Shown: positions 1-6,236 of the stretch, piece after piece
Layout: each line of letters starts with the position of its first letter
How positions within the stretch are numbered: position 1 is the stretch's first letter
Assembly (NCBI GenBank): GCA_903887655.1
Contig: CAISQQ010000263.1
Span: 1-7,139 of the forward strand
DNA: 7,139 nucleotides
Direction: 5' to 3'
Source: an uncultured Burkholderiales bacterium
GTDB lineage: Bacteria > Pseudomonadota > Gammaproteobacteria > Burkholderiales > Burkholderiaceae_C
The notes under the pieces: model-generated
The model's input: only the letters and a program-made list of their open reading frames with translations
Databases searched by the model: none
Told to the model about the DNA's origin: nothing
Made by a program: the position numbers and the translations under genes

Positions 1-340
1 CATGCAAATCCTCTCCAACCCCATGTGCCAGACCTTGAGTGGCAAAGCCATCAACATTCACCACAGCTTTTTACCCAGTTTCAAAGGCGCCAAGCCCTAC
101 CACCAAGCGCATGAGCGTGGCGTCAAACTCATTGGGGCGACCGCTCACTACGTCACCACCGATTTGGATGAAGGCCCCATCATCGAGCAAGATGTGGCGC
201 GCGTGGACCACGCCCAGACCCCCGAAGACCTCACCCGCATGGGGCGAGACACCGAGAGCCAAGTGTTGGCCCGGGCGGTCAAATGGCACAGCGAGCACCG
301 CGTCATTTTGAACGGCCACAAAACCGTCATCTTCAAATAA
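1..340 (+). CDS. purU: Formyltetrahydrofolate deformylase, C-terminal part (cut by window edge)
   Basis: PurU hydrolyses 10-formyl-tetrahydrofolate to formate and tetrahydrofolate in the cytoplasm, balancing the one-carbon pool and supplying formate for purine synthesis. Only the last 112 residues are visible; the family is usually about 280-290 residues, so the N-terminal ACT domain and the first part of the formyltransferase domain lie outside. The Met at base 2 is internal, not a start. Numbering from it, the formyltransferase triad appears as Asn18 and His20 (in INIHHSFLPSFKGAKPY) and Asp56 (in DLDEGPII). The Asn-to-Asp spacing of 38 equals that of Asn106/Asp144 in PurN. The C-terminal part (residues 85-112, ending KTVIFK) is typical of PurU rather than PurN. 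The TAA stop overlaps the TAAGG ribosome-binding site of glcD 7 bp downstream, suggesting co-transcription. The family call is firm. Confidence 0.95.
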   Translation, partial: MQILSNPMCQTLSGKAINIHHSFLPSFKGAKPYHQAHERGVKLIGATAHYVTTDLDEGPIIEQDVARVDHAQTPEDLTRMGRDTESQVLARAVKWHSEHRVILNGHKTVIFK

Positions 341-347
341 GGCCCCC

Positions 348-1859
348 ATGGCGCTAGACTTTGAACACCTCGTGAGCGAGTCACCCCAAGCGGGGGTGAG
401 CTTGGCGCGCAAAGAAGAGATCATCGAAGCGATGCGCCCCTGCGTTAAAACGCATGCCTTGCTCTATGATTTGGAAGACACCACCCCCTATGAGTGCGAC
501 GGCTTGACCGCTTACCGCACCCGCCCTTTGTGTGTGGTGCTGCCCGAGACCCACCAAGAGGTCCAAGCGGTGCTCAAAACCTGCCACGCCCTTGGCATTC
601 CCGTCGTGGCCCGAGGCGCTGGCACTGGCTTGTCGGGCGGGGCCATGCCCCACGCCCAAGGGGTGCTGTTGTCCTTGGCCAAATTCAACCGCATCTTGGA
701 CGTGAATCCACAAAGCCGCACAGCCCGTGTCGAGTGTGGGGTGCGCAACCTGGCCATCAGCCAAGCGGTGGCGCAGCACGGCCTTTATTACGCGCCCGAT
801 CCCTCGAGCCAGATCGCCTGCACCATTGGGGGCAATGTCGCTGAAAACTCAGGCGGGGTGCATTGCTTGAAATACGGCTTGACCCTGCACAACGTCTTGT
901 CCGTCAAGGGCTACACCATCGAGGGTGAAGCGGTGAGTTTTGGCTCTGAGACCTTGGATGCCGAGGGCTTGGATTGGCTGCCCTTGGTGGTGGGCTCAGA
1001 GGGCATGCTCGCCGTGACGCTGGAGGTGACGGTCAAATTGACCCCTTCACCCCAAATTGCCCGCTGCATCATGGCGAGTTTTGCAACGCTTGAAGACGCG
1101 GGCCAAGCGGTGGCGCAAATCATTGCCCGGGGCATCATTCCAGCGGGGCTTGAAATGATGGACCAGGCCATGACCCAAGCGGCCGAGCGATTTGTGCACG
1201 CGGGTTACGACTTGAATGCGGCGGCCATTTTGCTGTGTGAGAGCGACGGCACCGTGGAGGAAGTGGAGGAAGAGATTGTTCGCATGAAAGCGGTCTTGGG
1301 TGAGTGCGGCGCCACCCAATTGGCCGTGAGTCAAAACGAGGCCGAGCGCTTGCGCTTTTGGAGTGGGCGAAAAAATGCCTTTCCCGCGTCCGGTCAACTG
1401 AGCCCGGACTACATGTGCATGGACTCGACCATTCCTCGCAAACGCCTGGCCGACATGCTTAAAGCCATCACCCACATGCAAGGGCGCTACGGTCTGCGCT
1501 GCGTGAACGTCTTTCATGCGGGGGATGGCAACTTGCACCCCTTGATTTTGTTCGATGCCTCCAAACCCCAAGAGCTCGCCATGGCCGAGGCCTTTGGGGC
1601 TGAGATTTTGGAGACCAGTGTGCAAATGGGTGGCACCATCACTGGCGAGCATGGGGTGGGGGTGGAAAAGCTCACCAGCATGTGCGCGCAATTCACCGAG
1701 CCAGAAAACGATCAAATGCGTCGCCTCAAAGCGGCCTTTGACCCCATGGGTTTGTTGAATCCGGGCAAGGTCATCCCCTCGCTTCACCGCTGTGCAGAGC
1801 GCGGTCAAATGATCGTGCGCGCTGGCGCCTTGCCGCACCCCGAGCTCGAGCGCTTTTAA
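348..1859 (+). CDS. glcD: Glycolate oxidase FAD-binding subunit GlcD
   Basis: GlcD is the FAD-carrying subunit of glycolate dehydrogenase, which oxidises glycolate to glyoxylate and passes electrons towards the respiratory chain with GlcE and the Fe-S subunit GlcF. The protein has 503 residues; E. coli GlcD has 499. A PCMH-type FAD domain covers roughly residues 56-235, with the motif VVARGAGTGLSGGAMP (87-102) and the stretch 151-177 containing IGGNVAENSGG. The C-terminal FAD-oxidase cap has FHAGDGNLHP (389-398), GEHGVGVEK (433-441) and FDPMGLLNPGK (464-474), and the chain ends in PHPELERF, close to the GlcD terminus as I recall it. These features favour true GlcD over D-lactate dehydrogenase relatives. 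Start: ATG 348 has TAAGG 5 bp upstream. It likely shares a transcript with purU. No glcE or glcF follows; the next gene is convergent, and the two reading frames overlap by 4 bp at their stops. Confidence 0.93.
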   Translation: MALDFEHLVSESPQAGVSLARKEEIIEAMRPCVKTHALLYDLEDTTPYECDGLTAYRTRPLCVVLPETHQEVQAVLKTCHALGIPVVARGAGTGLSGGAMPHAQGVLLSLAKFNRILDVNPQSRTARVECGVRNLAISQAVAQHGLYYAPDPSSQIACTIGGNVAENSGGVHCLKYGLTLHNVLSVKGYTIEGEAVSFGSETLDAEGLDWLPLVVGSEGMLAVTLEVTVKLTPSPQIARCIMASFATLEDAGQAVAQIIARGIIPAGLEMMDQAMTQAAERFVHAGYDLNAAAILLCESDGTVEEVEEEIVRMKAVLGECGATQLAVSQNEAERLRFWSGRKNAFPASGQLSPDYMCMDSTIPRKRLADMLKAITHMQGRYGLRCVNVFHAGDGNLHPLILFDASKPQELAMAEAFGAEILETSVQMGGTITGEHGVGVEKLTSMCAQFTEPENDQMRRLKAAFDPMGLLNPGKVIPSLHRCAERGQMIVRAGALPHPELERF

Positions 1860-2617
1860 GCGCTGGGGGCTGCGCGCTCAGCAGCTTCTTTGAGCGCGCT
1901 TCTCGCACCAAATATCGCTGTACCCACCCGCACCAGGGTGCTGCCCGCCTCGATGGCCGCCTCCAGATCTTGCGTCATGCCCATCGAGAGCGTGTCCCAA
2001 GAGGGGTTGCCCGTGGCTTGAAGGACGTGATCAAACACCGCCCGGCCCACCCGGTGAAGCGCCACTTGGCGGGCATGATCGGGCTCAGGATCGGGCAGGG
2101 TCATGATGCCTCTGAGGCTGAGCCCCTTCAGGCCCATCACCGCTTGGGCCAGGGGCAAGACCTCCTCGGGCGGGATGCCCGACTTGGTCTGGCCTTGGTC
2201 GACGTTGACTTGGATAAGCACCTGCAAAGGTGCGAGAAACGCCGGGCGCTGCTCGCTCAAGCGCTGGGCGATTTTGAGGCGGTCCAGGGTGTGCAACCAA
2301 TCAAAGTGAGTGGCCACCAAGCGGGTTTTGTTGCTTTGAACGGGGCCAATGCAGTGCCAGACTGCCCTTGGCTTGAGCTCAGCCCCAGGCTGGCTTGCCC
2401 ATTGCGTGCTCGCGGCCTCGATCTTTTCCACCGCCTCTTGGATGTAGTTTTCGCCAAAGTCCACCTGCCCAGCCCGGGCGAGCTCGGCCAAGCGCGCAAA
2501 GGGCACGGTTTTGGAGACCGCCAGCAGCTGAACCTCTTGGGGCGAGCGATTGCAGCGCAAACAAGCCGCTTGGATGCGCGCAAGCACACCCGTCCATTGA
2601 TCTATGAGCATCGTCAT
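1856..2617 (-). CDS. yggS: YggS/PROSC family pyridoxal phosphate homeostasis protein (PLPHP)
   Basis: This cytoplasmic PLP-binding protein has an alanine-racemase-like TIM barrel and helps control free pyridoxal phosphate and amino/keto-acid balance; it has no established catalytic reaction. Read from ATG 2617 it is 253 residues, slightly longer than the usual 230-240. Visible family motifs are LLAVSKT with the PLP lysine at Lys36, FGENYIQE (54-61), HCIGPVQSNKTRL (88-100), NVDQGQTKSG (138-147), SMGMTQDLEAAI (211-222) and the phosphate-binding GSTLVRVGTAIFG (225-237). Two starts are possible. ATG 2617 is directly preceded by GGAGAG, too close for a Shine-Dalgarno, with AGGAG 12 bp upstream. 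ATG 2611, two codons later, has GGAG at about 8 bp and may be the true start. The extra length is a C-terminal tail after GARS. It is convergent with glcD and divergent from the oxidoreductase gene at 2856. Identity is firm; the exact start is not. Confidence 0.94.
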   Translation of the reverse strand: MTMLIDQWTGVLARIQAACLRCNRSPQEVQLLAVSKTVPFARLAELARAGQVDFGENYIQEAVEKIEAASTQWASQPGAELKPRAVWHCIGPVQSNKTRLVATHFDWLHTLDRLKIAQRLSEQRPAFLAPLQVLIQVNVDQGQTKSGIPPEEVLPLAQAVMGLKGLSLRGIMTLPDPEPDHARQVALHRVGRAVFDHVLQATGNPSWDTLSMGMTQDLEAAIEAGSTLVRVGTAIFGARSALKEAAERAAPSA

Positions 2618-2742
2618 CTCTCCAATATACTCCTAGAATTGAAGCGGTGTGTGGATTGACCCCAGGGATGCCAGGGTGTCGCACAGCTTGGGTTCACCCC
2701 GACTATGGGACTTCAGGCGTGACGCGCCACTCCATCGCCTAC

Positions 2743-2814
2743 TCGCTTGATTTTTCGCTTGATTTTTCGTTTGACTTCTTGTTTGAATTCTCATTTGCCT
2801 TCTTGCTTGTCCCC
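2743..2814. repeat. Array of six degenerate 12-bp tandem repeats
   Basis: Six consecutive 12-mers fit the pattern T-Y-R-Y-TTG-N-N-Y-Y-Y. Units 1 and 2 (2743-2754, 2755-2766) are identical: TCGCTTGATTTT. Unit 3 is TCGTTTGACTTC, unit 4 TTGTTTGAATTC, unit 5 TCATTTGCCTTC and unit 6 TTGCTTGTCCCC. TTG at unit positions 5-7 is invariant. The plus strand is strongly pyrimidine-rich. The array lies in the divergent region between yggS and the oxidoreductase gene, ending 41 bp before the latter's ATG, so it would fall in its promoter or 5' leader. Its function is unknown. The rest of 2618-2855 shows no convincing sigma-70 promoter or RNA gene to my eye. Confidence 0.85.
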
Positions 2815-2855
2815 TTTTTGTCGCCTTCATCCACCTCCAACCACCAAAGCCCACC

Positions 2856-3770
2856 ATGTCCAGCACCCAGCCTAAAACCTACGAATCCATTGCCCCCAAG
2901 CGAGTTGCCTTTCTTGGCCTGGGTGTCATGGGCTACCCGATGGCTGCGCATTTGCTGCTGAGCGGCCACCACGTCACGGTCTACAACCGAACACCCGCCA
3001 AAGCGCAAGCTTTTTTAGCGGAATACGGACACACGCAGCGCGTCAAGACGGCCACCACCCCCAAAGCCGCGGCCCAAGGCGCTGAGGTGGTCTTTTGCTG
3101 TGTCGGCAACGACCACGATCTGGCCCAGGTGATTTTGGGAGACGAGGGGGCCTTGAACGGCATGGACCCCCACACCCTGTTGGTCGACCACACCACCGCG
3201 TCGGCACAAATTGCCCGGGAGCTTTTTGAGCACAGCATCAAAGCGGGGATCGATTTTATTGACGCGCCGGTCTCGGGCGGCCAGGCTGGCGCGCAAAACG
3301 GTCTGCTCACCGTCATGTGCGGCGGCAAGCGCGAGGCGTTTGAACTCATTCGGCCATTGGCCATGGCGTTTTCGAAAGCCTGCACTTACATGGGAGACAG
3401 TGGGGCTGGGCAACTCACCAAAATGGTCAACCAAATTTGCATCGCCGGTTTGGTGCAGGCCTTGAGCGAGGGCATTGCCTTTGGCATGAAAGCGGGCCTG
3501 GATATGAACGTGGTGCTCGATGTGATCAGCAAAGGGGCGGCACAAAGCTGGCAGATGGAAAACCGCGGCAAAACCATGGTGGCCGATCAGTTTGACTTTG
3601 GCTTTGCAGTGGACTGGATGCGCAAAGACTTGAACATCGTCTTGCAAGAGGCCCAGAAAAATGGGGCCAAGCTCCCCGTCACCGCCTTGGTGGACCAGTT
3701 TTATGCCGATGTGCAAGACCTGGGCGGCAAGCGCTGGGACACATCGAGTTTGATCAAGCGACTCACTTGA
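2856..3770 (+). CDS. NAD(P)-dependent oxidoreductase, 3-hydroxyisobutyrate dehydrogenase / beta-hydroxyacid dehydrogenase family
   Basis: This is a soluble dehydrogenase of 304 residues, the usual size for the family, whose members oxidise or reduce short beta-hydroxyacids (3-hydroxyisobutyrate, tartronate semialdehyde/glycerate, L-serine, related acids). An N-terminal Rossmann fold starts at about residue 16, with the dinucleotide motif GLGVMG (21-26). The substrate loop DAPVSGGQAGAQNG (136-149) carries Ser140. The second domain has GAGQLTKMVNQ (183-193) with the predicted catalytic Lys189 and Asn192, and WMRKDLN (254-260) with the conserved Lys257/Asp258. ATG 2856 is the only in-frame start after an upstream stop at 2784, but no Shine-Dalgarno is visible before it. 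The stretch GAAQSWQMENRG (228-239) resembles general family members more than GarR/GlxR, so I leave the substrate open. A role on glyoxylate-derived products would fit glcD nearby but is only inference. Confidence 0.88.
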   Translation: MSSTQPKTYESIAPKRVAFLGLGVMGYPMAAHLLLSGHHVTVYNRTPAKAQAFLAEYGHTQRVKTATTPKAAAQGAEVVFCCVGNDHDLAQVILGDEGALNGMDPHTLLVDHTTASAQIARELFEHSIKAGIDFIDAPVSGGQAGAQNGLLTVMCGGKREAFELIRPLAMAFSKACTYMGDSGAGQLTKMVNQICIAGLVQALSEGIAFGMKAGLDMNVVLDVISKGAAQSWQMENRGKTMVADQFDFGFAVDWMRKDLNIVLQEAQKNGAKLPVTALVDQFYADVQDLGGKRWDTSSLIKRLT

Positions 3771-3784
3771 ACACCCAATTGAGC

Positions 3785-3802
3785 GCCCTCATGCCTGAGG
3801 GC
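3785..3802. terminator. Hairpin between convergent genes, possible bidirectional terminator
   Basis: A perfect 7-bp stem, GCCCTCA / TGAGGGC, closes a 4-nt loop (TGCC). It sits 14 bp after the oxidoreductase stop and 5 bp before the stop of the convergent BON lipoprotein gene. Its position suggests termination in both directions. Neither side has a real T-run (CTTCATC follows on the plus strand), so it is not a canonical intrinsic terminator; it may instead block RNA decay or act with other factors. Confidence 0.45.
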
Positions 3803-3807
3803 CTTCA

Positions 3808-4440
3808 TCAACGCTTGGCCGGCGCGGGCAACAAGGCCCTCAACTCGTCGTCGGTCAAAATCTCAAACACCTTGATGACTTTTTGCACGCCCGGGGTGTT
3901 GCGAGTGACATCCACACCCAAATCGGCTTCTCGCTTGGTCACTCGGCCCATCAAGTACACCGTGCCAGCTTCGGCCACCACTTTGAAGGCGTTGGAGGAC
4001 AACTCTGGGTGGTCGACAAAATTGGCCTTCACGCGAGCGGCGAGCAACACATTTTTACTGCGCTCGGAGTAGGTGGTGAGCGGCAATATTTGAAGCTCAT
4101 TGAGCACCGATTTCACGTTATCGACTTGGGAGACAATTTGCATCACGTACTCTTTGTCGCGTGGGTTGCCCACCTCGCCCGTGACCAAGACTTGGCGGTT
4201 GTAGCTCGAGACACTGGCGTGAACTTTGTCACCCAAGTTCTCTCGAATGCGTGAGGAGGCCTTGATCTCAATGGCCTCGTCTTCGAGCTGCGTGCCGGAG
4301 CTGCGTCGATCCGAGACCACCATGGTTCCTCCCACAAAGCCGCCCACGAGCATGGGAGCGCAGGCCTGCAGTCCCACACTCACCAAGGCCAACACGGCCA
4401 GCAGTTGGGTCAGTCGCATGGATGGGGTTTTGATTTTCAT
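3808..4440 (-). CDS. dolP: DolP-like (YraP family) outer-membrane lipoprotein with two BON domains
   Basis: The product is 210 residues, with a basic N-terminus, a hydrophobic segment (10-22) and a lipobox LQAC at 24-27, so Cys27 is the predicted lipidated residue. A short Gly-rich stretch (GGFVGGT, 33-39) follows. Two BON domains cover about residues 52-120 (core VLVTGEV) and 131-197 (core VYLMGRV). E. coli DolP has the same architecture, is anchored to the outer-membrane inner leaflet, binds anionic phospholipid and supports envelope integrity. ATG 4440 has AAGGA at 5 bp and overlaps the stop of the upstream SIS gene (ATGA), implying translational coupling in one operon. The order SIS gene then BON lipoprotein matches E. 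coli diaA-dolP. No residue is obviously missing. The lipoprotein and BON calls are strong; functional equivalence to DolP is inferred from architecture and neighbourhood. Confidence 0.9.
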   Translation of the reverse strand: MKIKTPSMRLTQLLAVLALVSVGLQACAPMLVGGFVGGTMVVSDRRSSGTQLEDEAIEIKASSRIRENLGDKVHASVSSYNRQVLVTGEVGNPRDKEYVMQIVSQVDNVKSVLNELQILPLTTYSERSKNVLLAARVKANFVDHPELSSNAFKVVAEAGTVYLMGRVTKREADLGVDVTRNTPGVQKVIKVFEILTDDELRALLPAPAKR

Positions 4441-5036
4441 GGTTGTCCTTCTTGGTCGCCTAACAATTGGGTGTCCACACCATCACAGAGGCAATGCAAA
4501 ATCAACAAGTGCACTTCCTGGATTCGAGCGGTGCGTTCGTGCGGCACACAGATGTGCACATCGGTTTCTCTCAGGGCCTGGGCGATTTTGCCGCCACCCT
4601 TGCCCGTCAGCGCCACCACCGTCATCTCCCGCTGGTGCGCGCATTCTATCGCCTTGAGCACATTGACGGATCCACCACTGGTGGATATGGCCAAGAGCAC
4701 ATCCCCGCCTTGACCCAAGGCGCGGACTTGTTTGGCAAAGATCTGACTGAAATCGTAATCGTTGCCAATGGCCGTCAAAATGGAGCTGTCGGTCGTGAGC
4801 GCAATCGCCCCAAGCTCGGGTCTCTCGCGCTCAAAGCGCCCGACAAATTCAGCCGCAAAGTGCTGTGAATCGGCGGCAGAGCCGCCATTGCCACACACGA
4901 GCACCTTGCCACCACTCGTCACACAAGCGAGCAAGGCCTGAATGGCCGAGGCGATGGGTTTGGACAAGACCTGGGCGGACTGGTATTTCAAGTCAGCGCT
5001 GTCGATAAACTGTTGTTCAATTCGTTGTTCTAGCAT
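4437..5036 (-). CDS. gmhA: SIS-domain protein, phosphoheptose isomerase (GmhA) / DiaA family
   Basis: A 199-residue single SIS-domain protein. GmhA converts sedoheptulose 7-phosphate to D-glycero-D-manno-heptose 7-phosphate for lipopolysaccharide inner core; its paralogue DiaA binds DnaA at replication initiation. Phosphosugar-binding stretches are CGNGGSAADSQHF (48-60) and AISTSGGSVNV (116-126). The four residues of the GmhA metal/catalytic site are present in register: His59, Glu63, Gln173 and His181 (E. coli His61, Glu65, Gln172, His180). As I recall E. coli DiaA, the Glu and last His positions are Ser and Asn, so this protein looks catalytically competent although its position next to the BON gene and rsmI is that of diaA. 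Start: ATG 5036 (MLEQRIEQ) matches family length; an upstream in-frame ATG at 5213 would add 59 residues with no family resemblance. The ribosome-binding site is weak (AAAGAA). First gene of the operon with the BON lipoprotein. Confidence 0.88.
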   Translation of the reverse strand: MLEQRIEQQFIDSADLKYQSAQVLSKPIASAIQALLACVTSGGKVLVCGNGGSAADSQHFAAEFVGRFERERPELGAIALTTDSSILTAIGNDYDFSQIFAKQVRALGQGGDVLLAISTSGGSVNVLKAIECAHQREMTVVALTGKGGGKIAQALRETDVHICVPHERTARIQEVHLLILHCLCDGVDTQLLGDQEGQP

Positions 5037-5135
5037 GCGGCGTTCTTTGTAAGGTGCAAGACCCGGCACGGGGGGAATGCACAGCAGCGGGGAGCGTTTG
5101 CACTTATGATTGCCCTTGCCACGCACAGATGATGT

Positions 5136-5153
5136 GTGATCATACCCGATCAC
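5136..5153. promoter_or_regulatory. Operator-like inverted repeat GTGATC-N6-GATCAC over a candidate -10 box
   Basis: Perfect 6-bp arms GTGATC (5136-5141) and GATCAC (5148-5153) flank ATACCC. On the minus strand a TATGAT hexamer (5144-5139) lies inside the palindrome, about 100 bp upstream of the SIS gene start; no good -35 was found 16-18 bp before it. The spacing does not fit CRP (TGTGA-N6-TCACA) or FNR (TTGAT-N4-ATCAA). A repressor site for the SIS-BON operon, or for divergent rsmI, is possible but unproven. Confidence 0.35.
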
Positions 5154-5200
5154 CTTGACGCCAGGCGGCATTGCAGTGTGTGCTGAAACGACCGATTGGC

Positions 5201-5232
5201 CCCCTGCTGACACACCCCCCCTGCTGACCCAC
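5201..5232. repeat. Tandem 15-bp direct repeat upstream of rsmI
   Basis: CCCCTGCTGACACAC (5201-5215) recurs as CCCCTGCTGACCCAC (5218-5232), a 17-bp period with one mismatch in 15. A third TGCTGA occurs at 5181-5186. It ends 26 bp before the rsmI ATG, so it lies in the rsmI leader or promoter. It could be a slippage duplication or a paired binding site; the sequence does not decide. Confidence 0.7.
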
Positions 5233-5258
5233 GGGGTGGCTTTTGAGATTCAAACCCC

Positions 5259-6206
5259 ATGAGCACTCCTTTTCAAAACGCCTTGTTGGCCGCCAAAGAG
5301 ATCGTGGGTGGCCAGACACTCCCCGCGGCAAGCCTATACGTGGTGGCCTCTCCCATTGGCAACTTGGCCGACATGACGCTGCGCGCCCTCTACATCCTTC
5401 AAGTCATGGACATGGTGGCGTGTGAGGACACCCGCCACACCCAGCAGTTGTGCCGCAGTTTGGGGCTCGAGCTGCCCGCCTCCCAATGCATCGCCGTTCA
5501 TCAACACAACGAGCACGAGGGTGCACAGCGCGTGATCGCTTGCCTGCGCCAAGGCCAGCGGGTCGCCTATCTGAGTGATGCGGGCACGCCTGGGGTGAGC
5601 GACCCAGGCGCCGTTCTCACCCAAGCGGTGAGGCGTGAGGGCTTTCGAGTGATCCCCATCCCTGGGGTGTCGAGCATCACCGCCTTGCTCAGTGTGAGTG
5701 GAGCGGTCGAGCAAGATGACTCGGGGTTTGTGTTTTTGGGCTTCTTGTCCACTAAATCACAAGCGCGCAGTGCGCAAATTGAGGGCATGGCGCTGGAGCG
5801 GCGAGCACAAATTCTTCTGGAAGCGCCGCACCGAATTCACGCCACCGCCAAAGCACTCTCGGCTTTGGGAGAGCGTCCTTTGACGCTCGGGCGTGAACTC
5901 ACCAAACAGTTTGAAGAAATCGTGACCTTGAAGTCTCACGAGCTCGAAGGCTGGTTGGACGCATCGAGTGACCGCTTGCGCGGCGAATTTGCACTCGTTG
6001 TGCACCCGCTCAAATCGTCGTCCCCTCAAGATGCGAGCACGACCACACTTGACACGCGGGTGCTCAAATTACTGCTCCCCCATGTGCCCCTCAAAACCGC
6101 TGTGGCCTTGAGCGCAGACATCACAGGTCAAGCCAAAAAAGCCCTCTACGCCATGGCCTTGAGCCTCAAAGCCGAAGACTCCGAGTCCGACAACCCTGAG
6201 TTCTGA
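5259..6206 (+). CDS. rsmI: 16S rRNA (cytidine(1402)-2'-O)-methyltransferase RsmI
   Basis: RsmI uses S-adenosylmethionine to 2'-O-methylate C1402 in the decoding centre of 16S rRNA, partnering the N4-methylation by RsmH. The protein is 315 residues; E. coli RsmI has 286, the difference being mainly an N-terminal extension of about 25 residues and a longer C-terminal tail. Tetrapyrrole-methylase-fold motifs run in order: ASPIGNLADMTLRAL (30-44), ACEDTRHT (54-61), VHQHNEHE (80-87), SDAGTPGVSDPG (106-117), PIPGVSSITALLS (133-145), FLGFLSTKS (159-167), EAPHRI (188-193) and GRELTKQFEE (211-220). The C-terminal region has the usual PLKTAVALSADITGQAKKALY segment split around 277-297. ATG 5259 has only a weak purine stretch (TGAGA) 11 bp upstream, so a slightly different start cannot be excluded. 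It is divergent from the SIS-BON operon, the standard rsmI neighbourhood, but lacks yraN. Confidence 0.95.
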   Translation: MSTPFQNALLAAKEIVGGQTLPAASLYVVASPIGNLADMTLRALYILQVMDMVACEDTRHTQQLCRSLGLELPASQCIAVHQHNEHEGAQRVIACLRQGQRVAYLSDAGTPGVSDPGAVLTQAVRREGFRVIPIPGVSSITALLSVSGAVEQDDSGFVFLGFLSTKSQARSAQIEGMALERRAQILLEAPHRIHATAKALSALGERPLTLGRELTKQFEEIVTLKSHELEGWLDASSDRLRGEFALVVHPLKSSSPQDASTTTLDTRVLKLLLPHVPLKTAVALSADITGQAKKALYAMALSLKAEDSESDNPEF

Positions 6207-6236
6207 TCCACCGTCACCATGAGTCTTGCGCAGCGG

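Noticed and set aside
1970..2659. Long 229-residue plus-strand open frame opposite yggS, and a 263-residue minus-strand frame (1047-1838) inside glcD
   Set aside because: Both are antisense shadows of strongly recognised genes in GC-rich DNA; their translations show no family motifs and are compositionally odd.
2662..2679. Short tandem CCAGGGATG / CCAGGGTGT
   Set aside because: Two 9-mers with partial identity can arise by chance in GC-rich DNA; no longer structure supports it.
2743..2814. CRISPR array interpretation of the tandem repeats
   Set aside because: Units are 12 bp with no spacers between them, and there are no cas genes.
2633..3008. Small minus-strand frames across the 12-bp repeats giving Lys/Asn/Ser-rich repeat peptides, and a plus frame (2647-2961) giving a Phe/Asp/Ser repeat
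   Set aside because: The repeat period is a multiple of three, so any frame gives a repeated peptide. None has a ribosome-binding site or known domain, and two of them run into the dehydrogenase gene.
5135..5154. CRP site at TGTGA...TCACC
   Set aside because: The half-sites are separated by 10 bp rather than 6, so it does not fit the CRP geometry.
5037..5213. 59-residue N-terminal extension of the SIS protein from an upstream ATG at 5213
   Set aside because: No resemblance to the family, and the length from ATG 5036 (199 residues) matches GmhA/DiaA. The extension also runs through the palindrome and promoter region.
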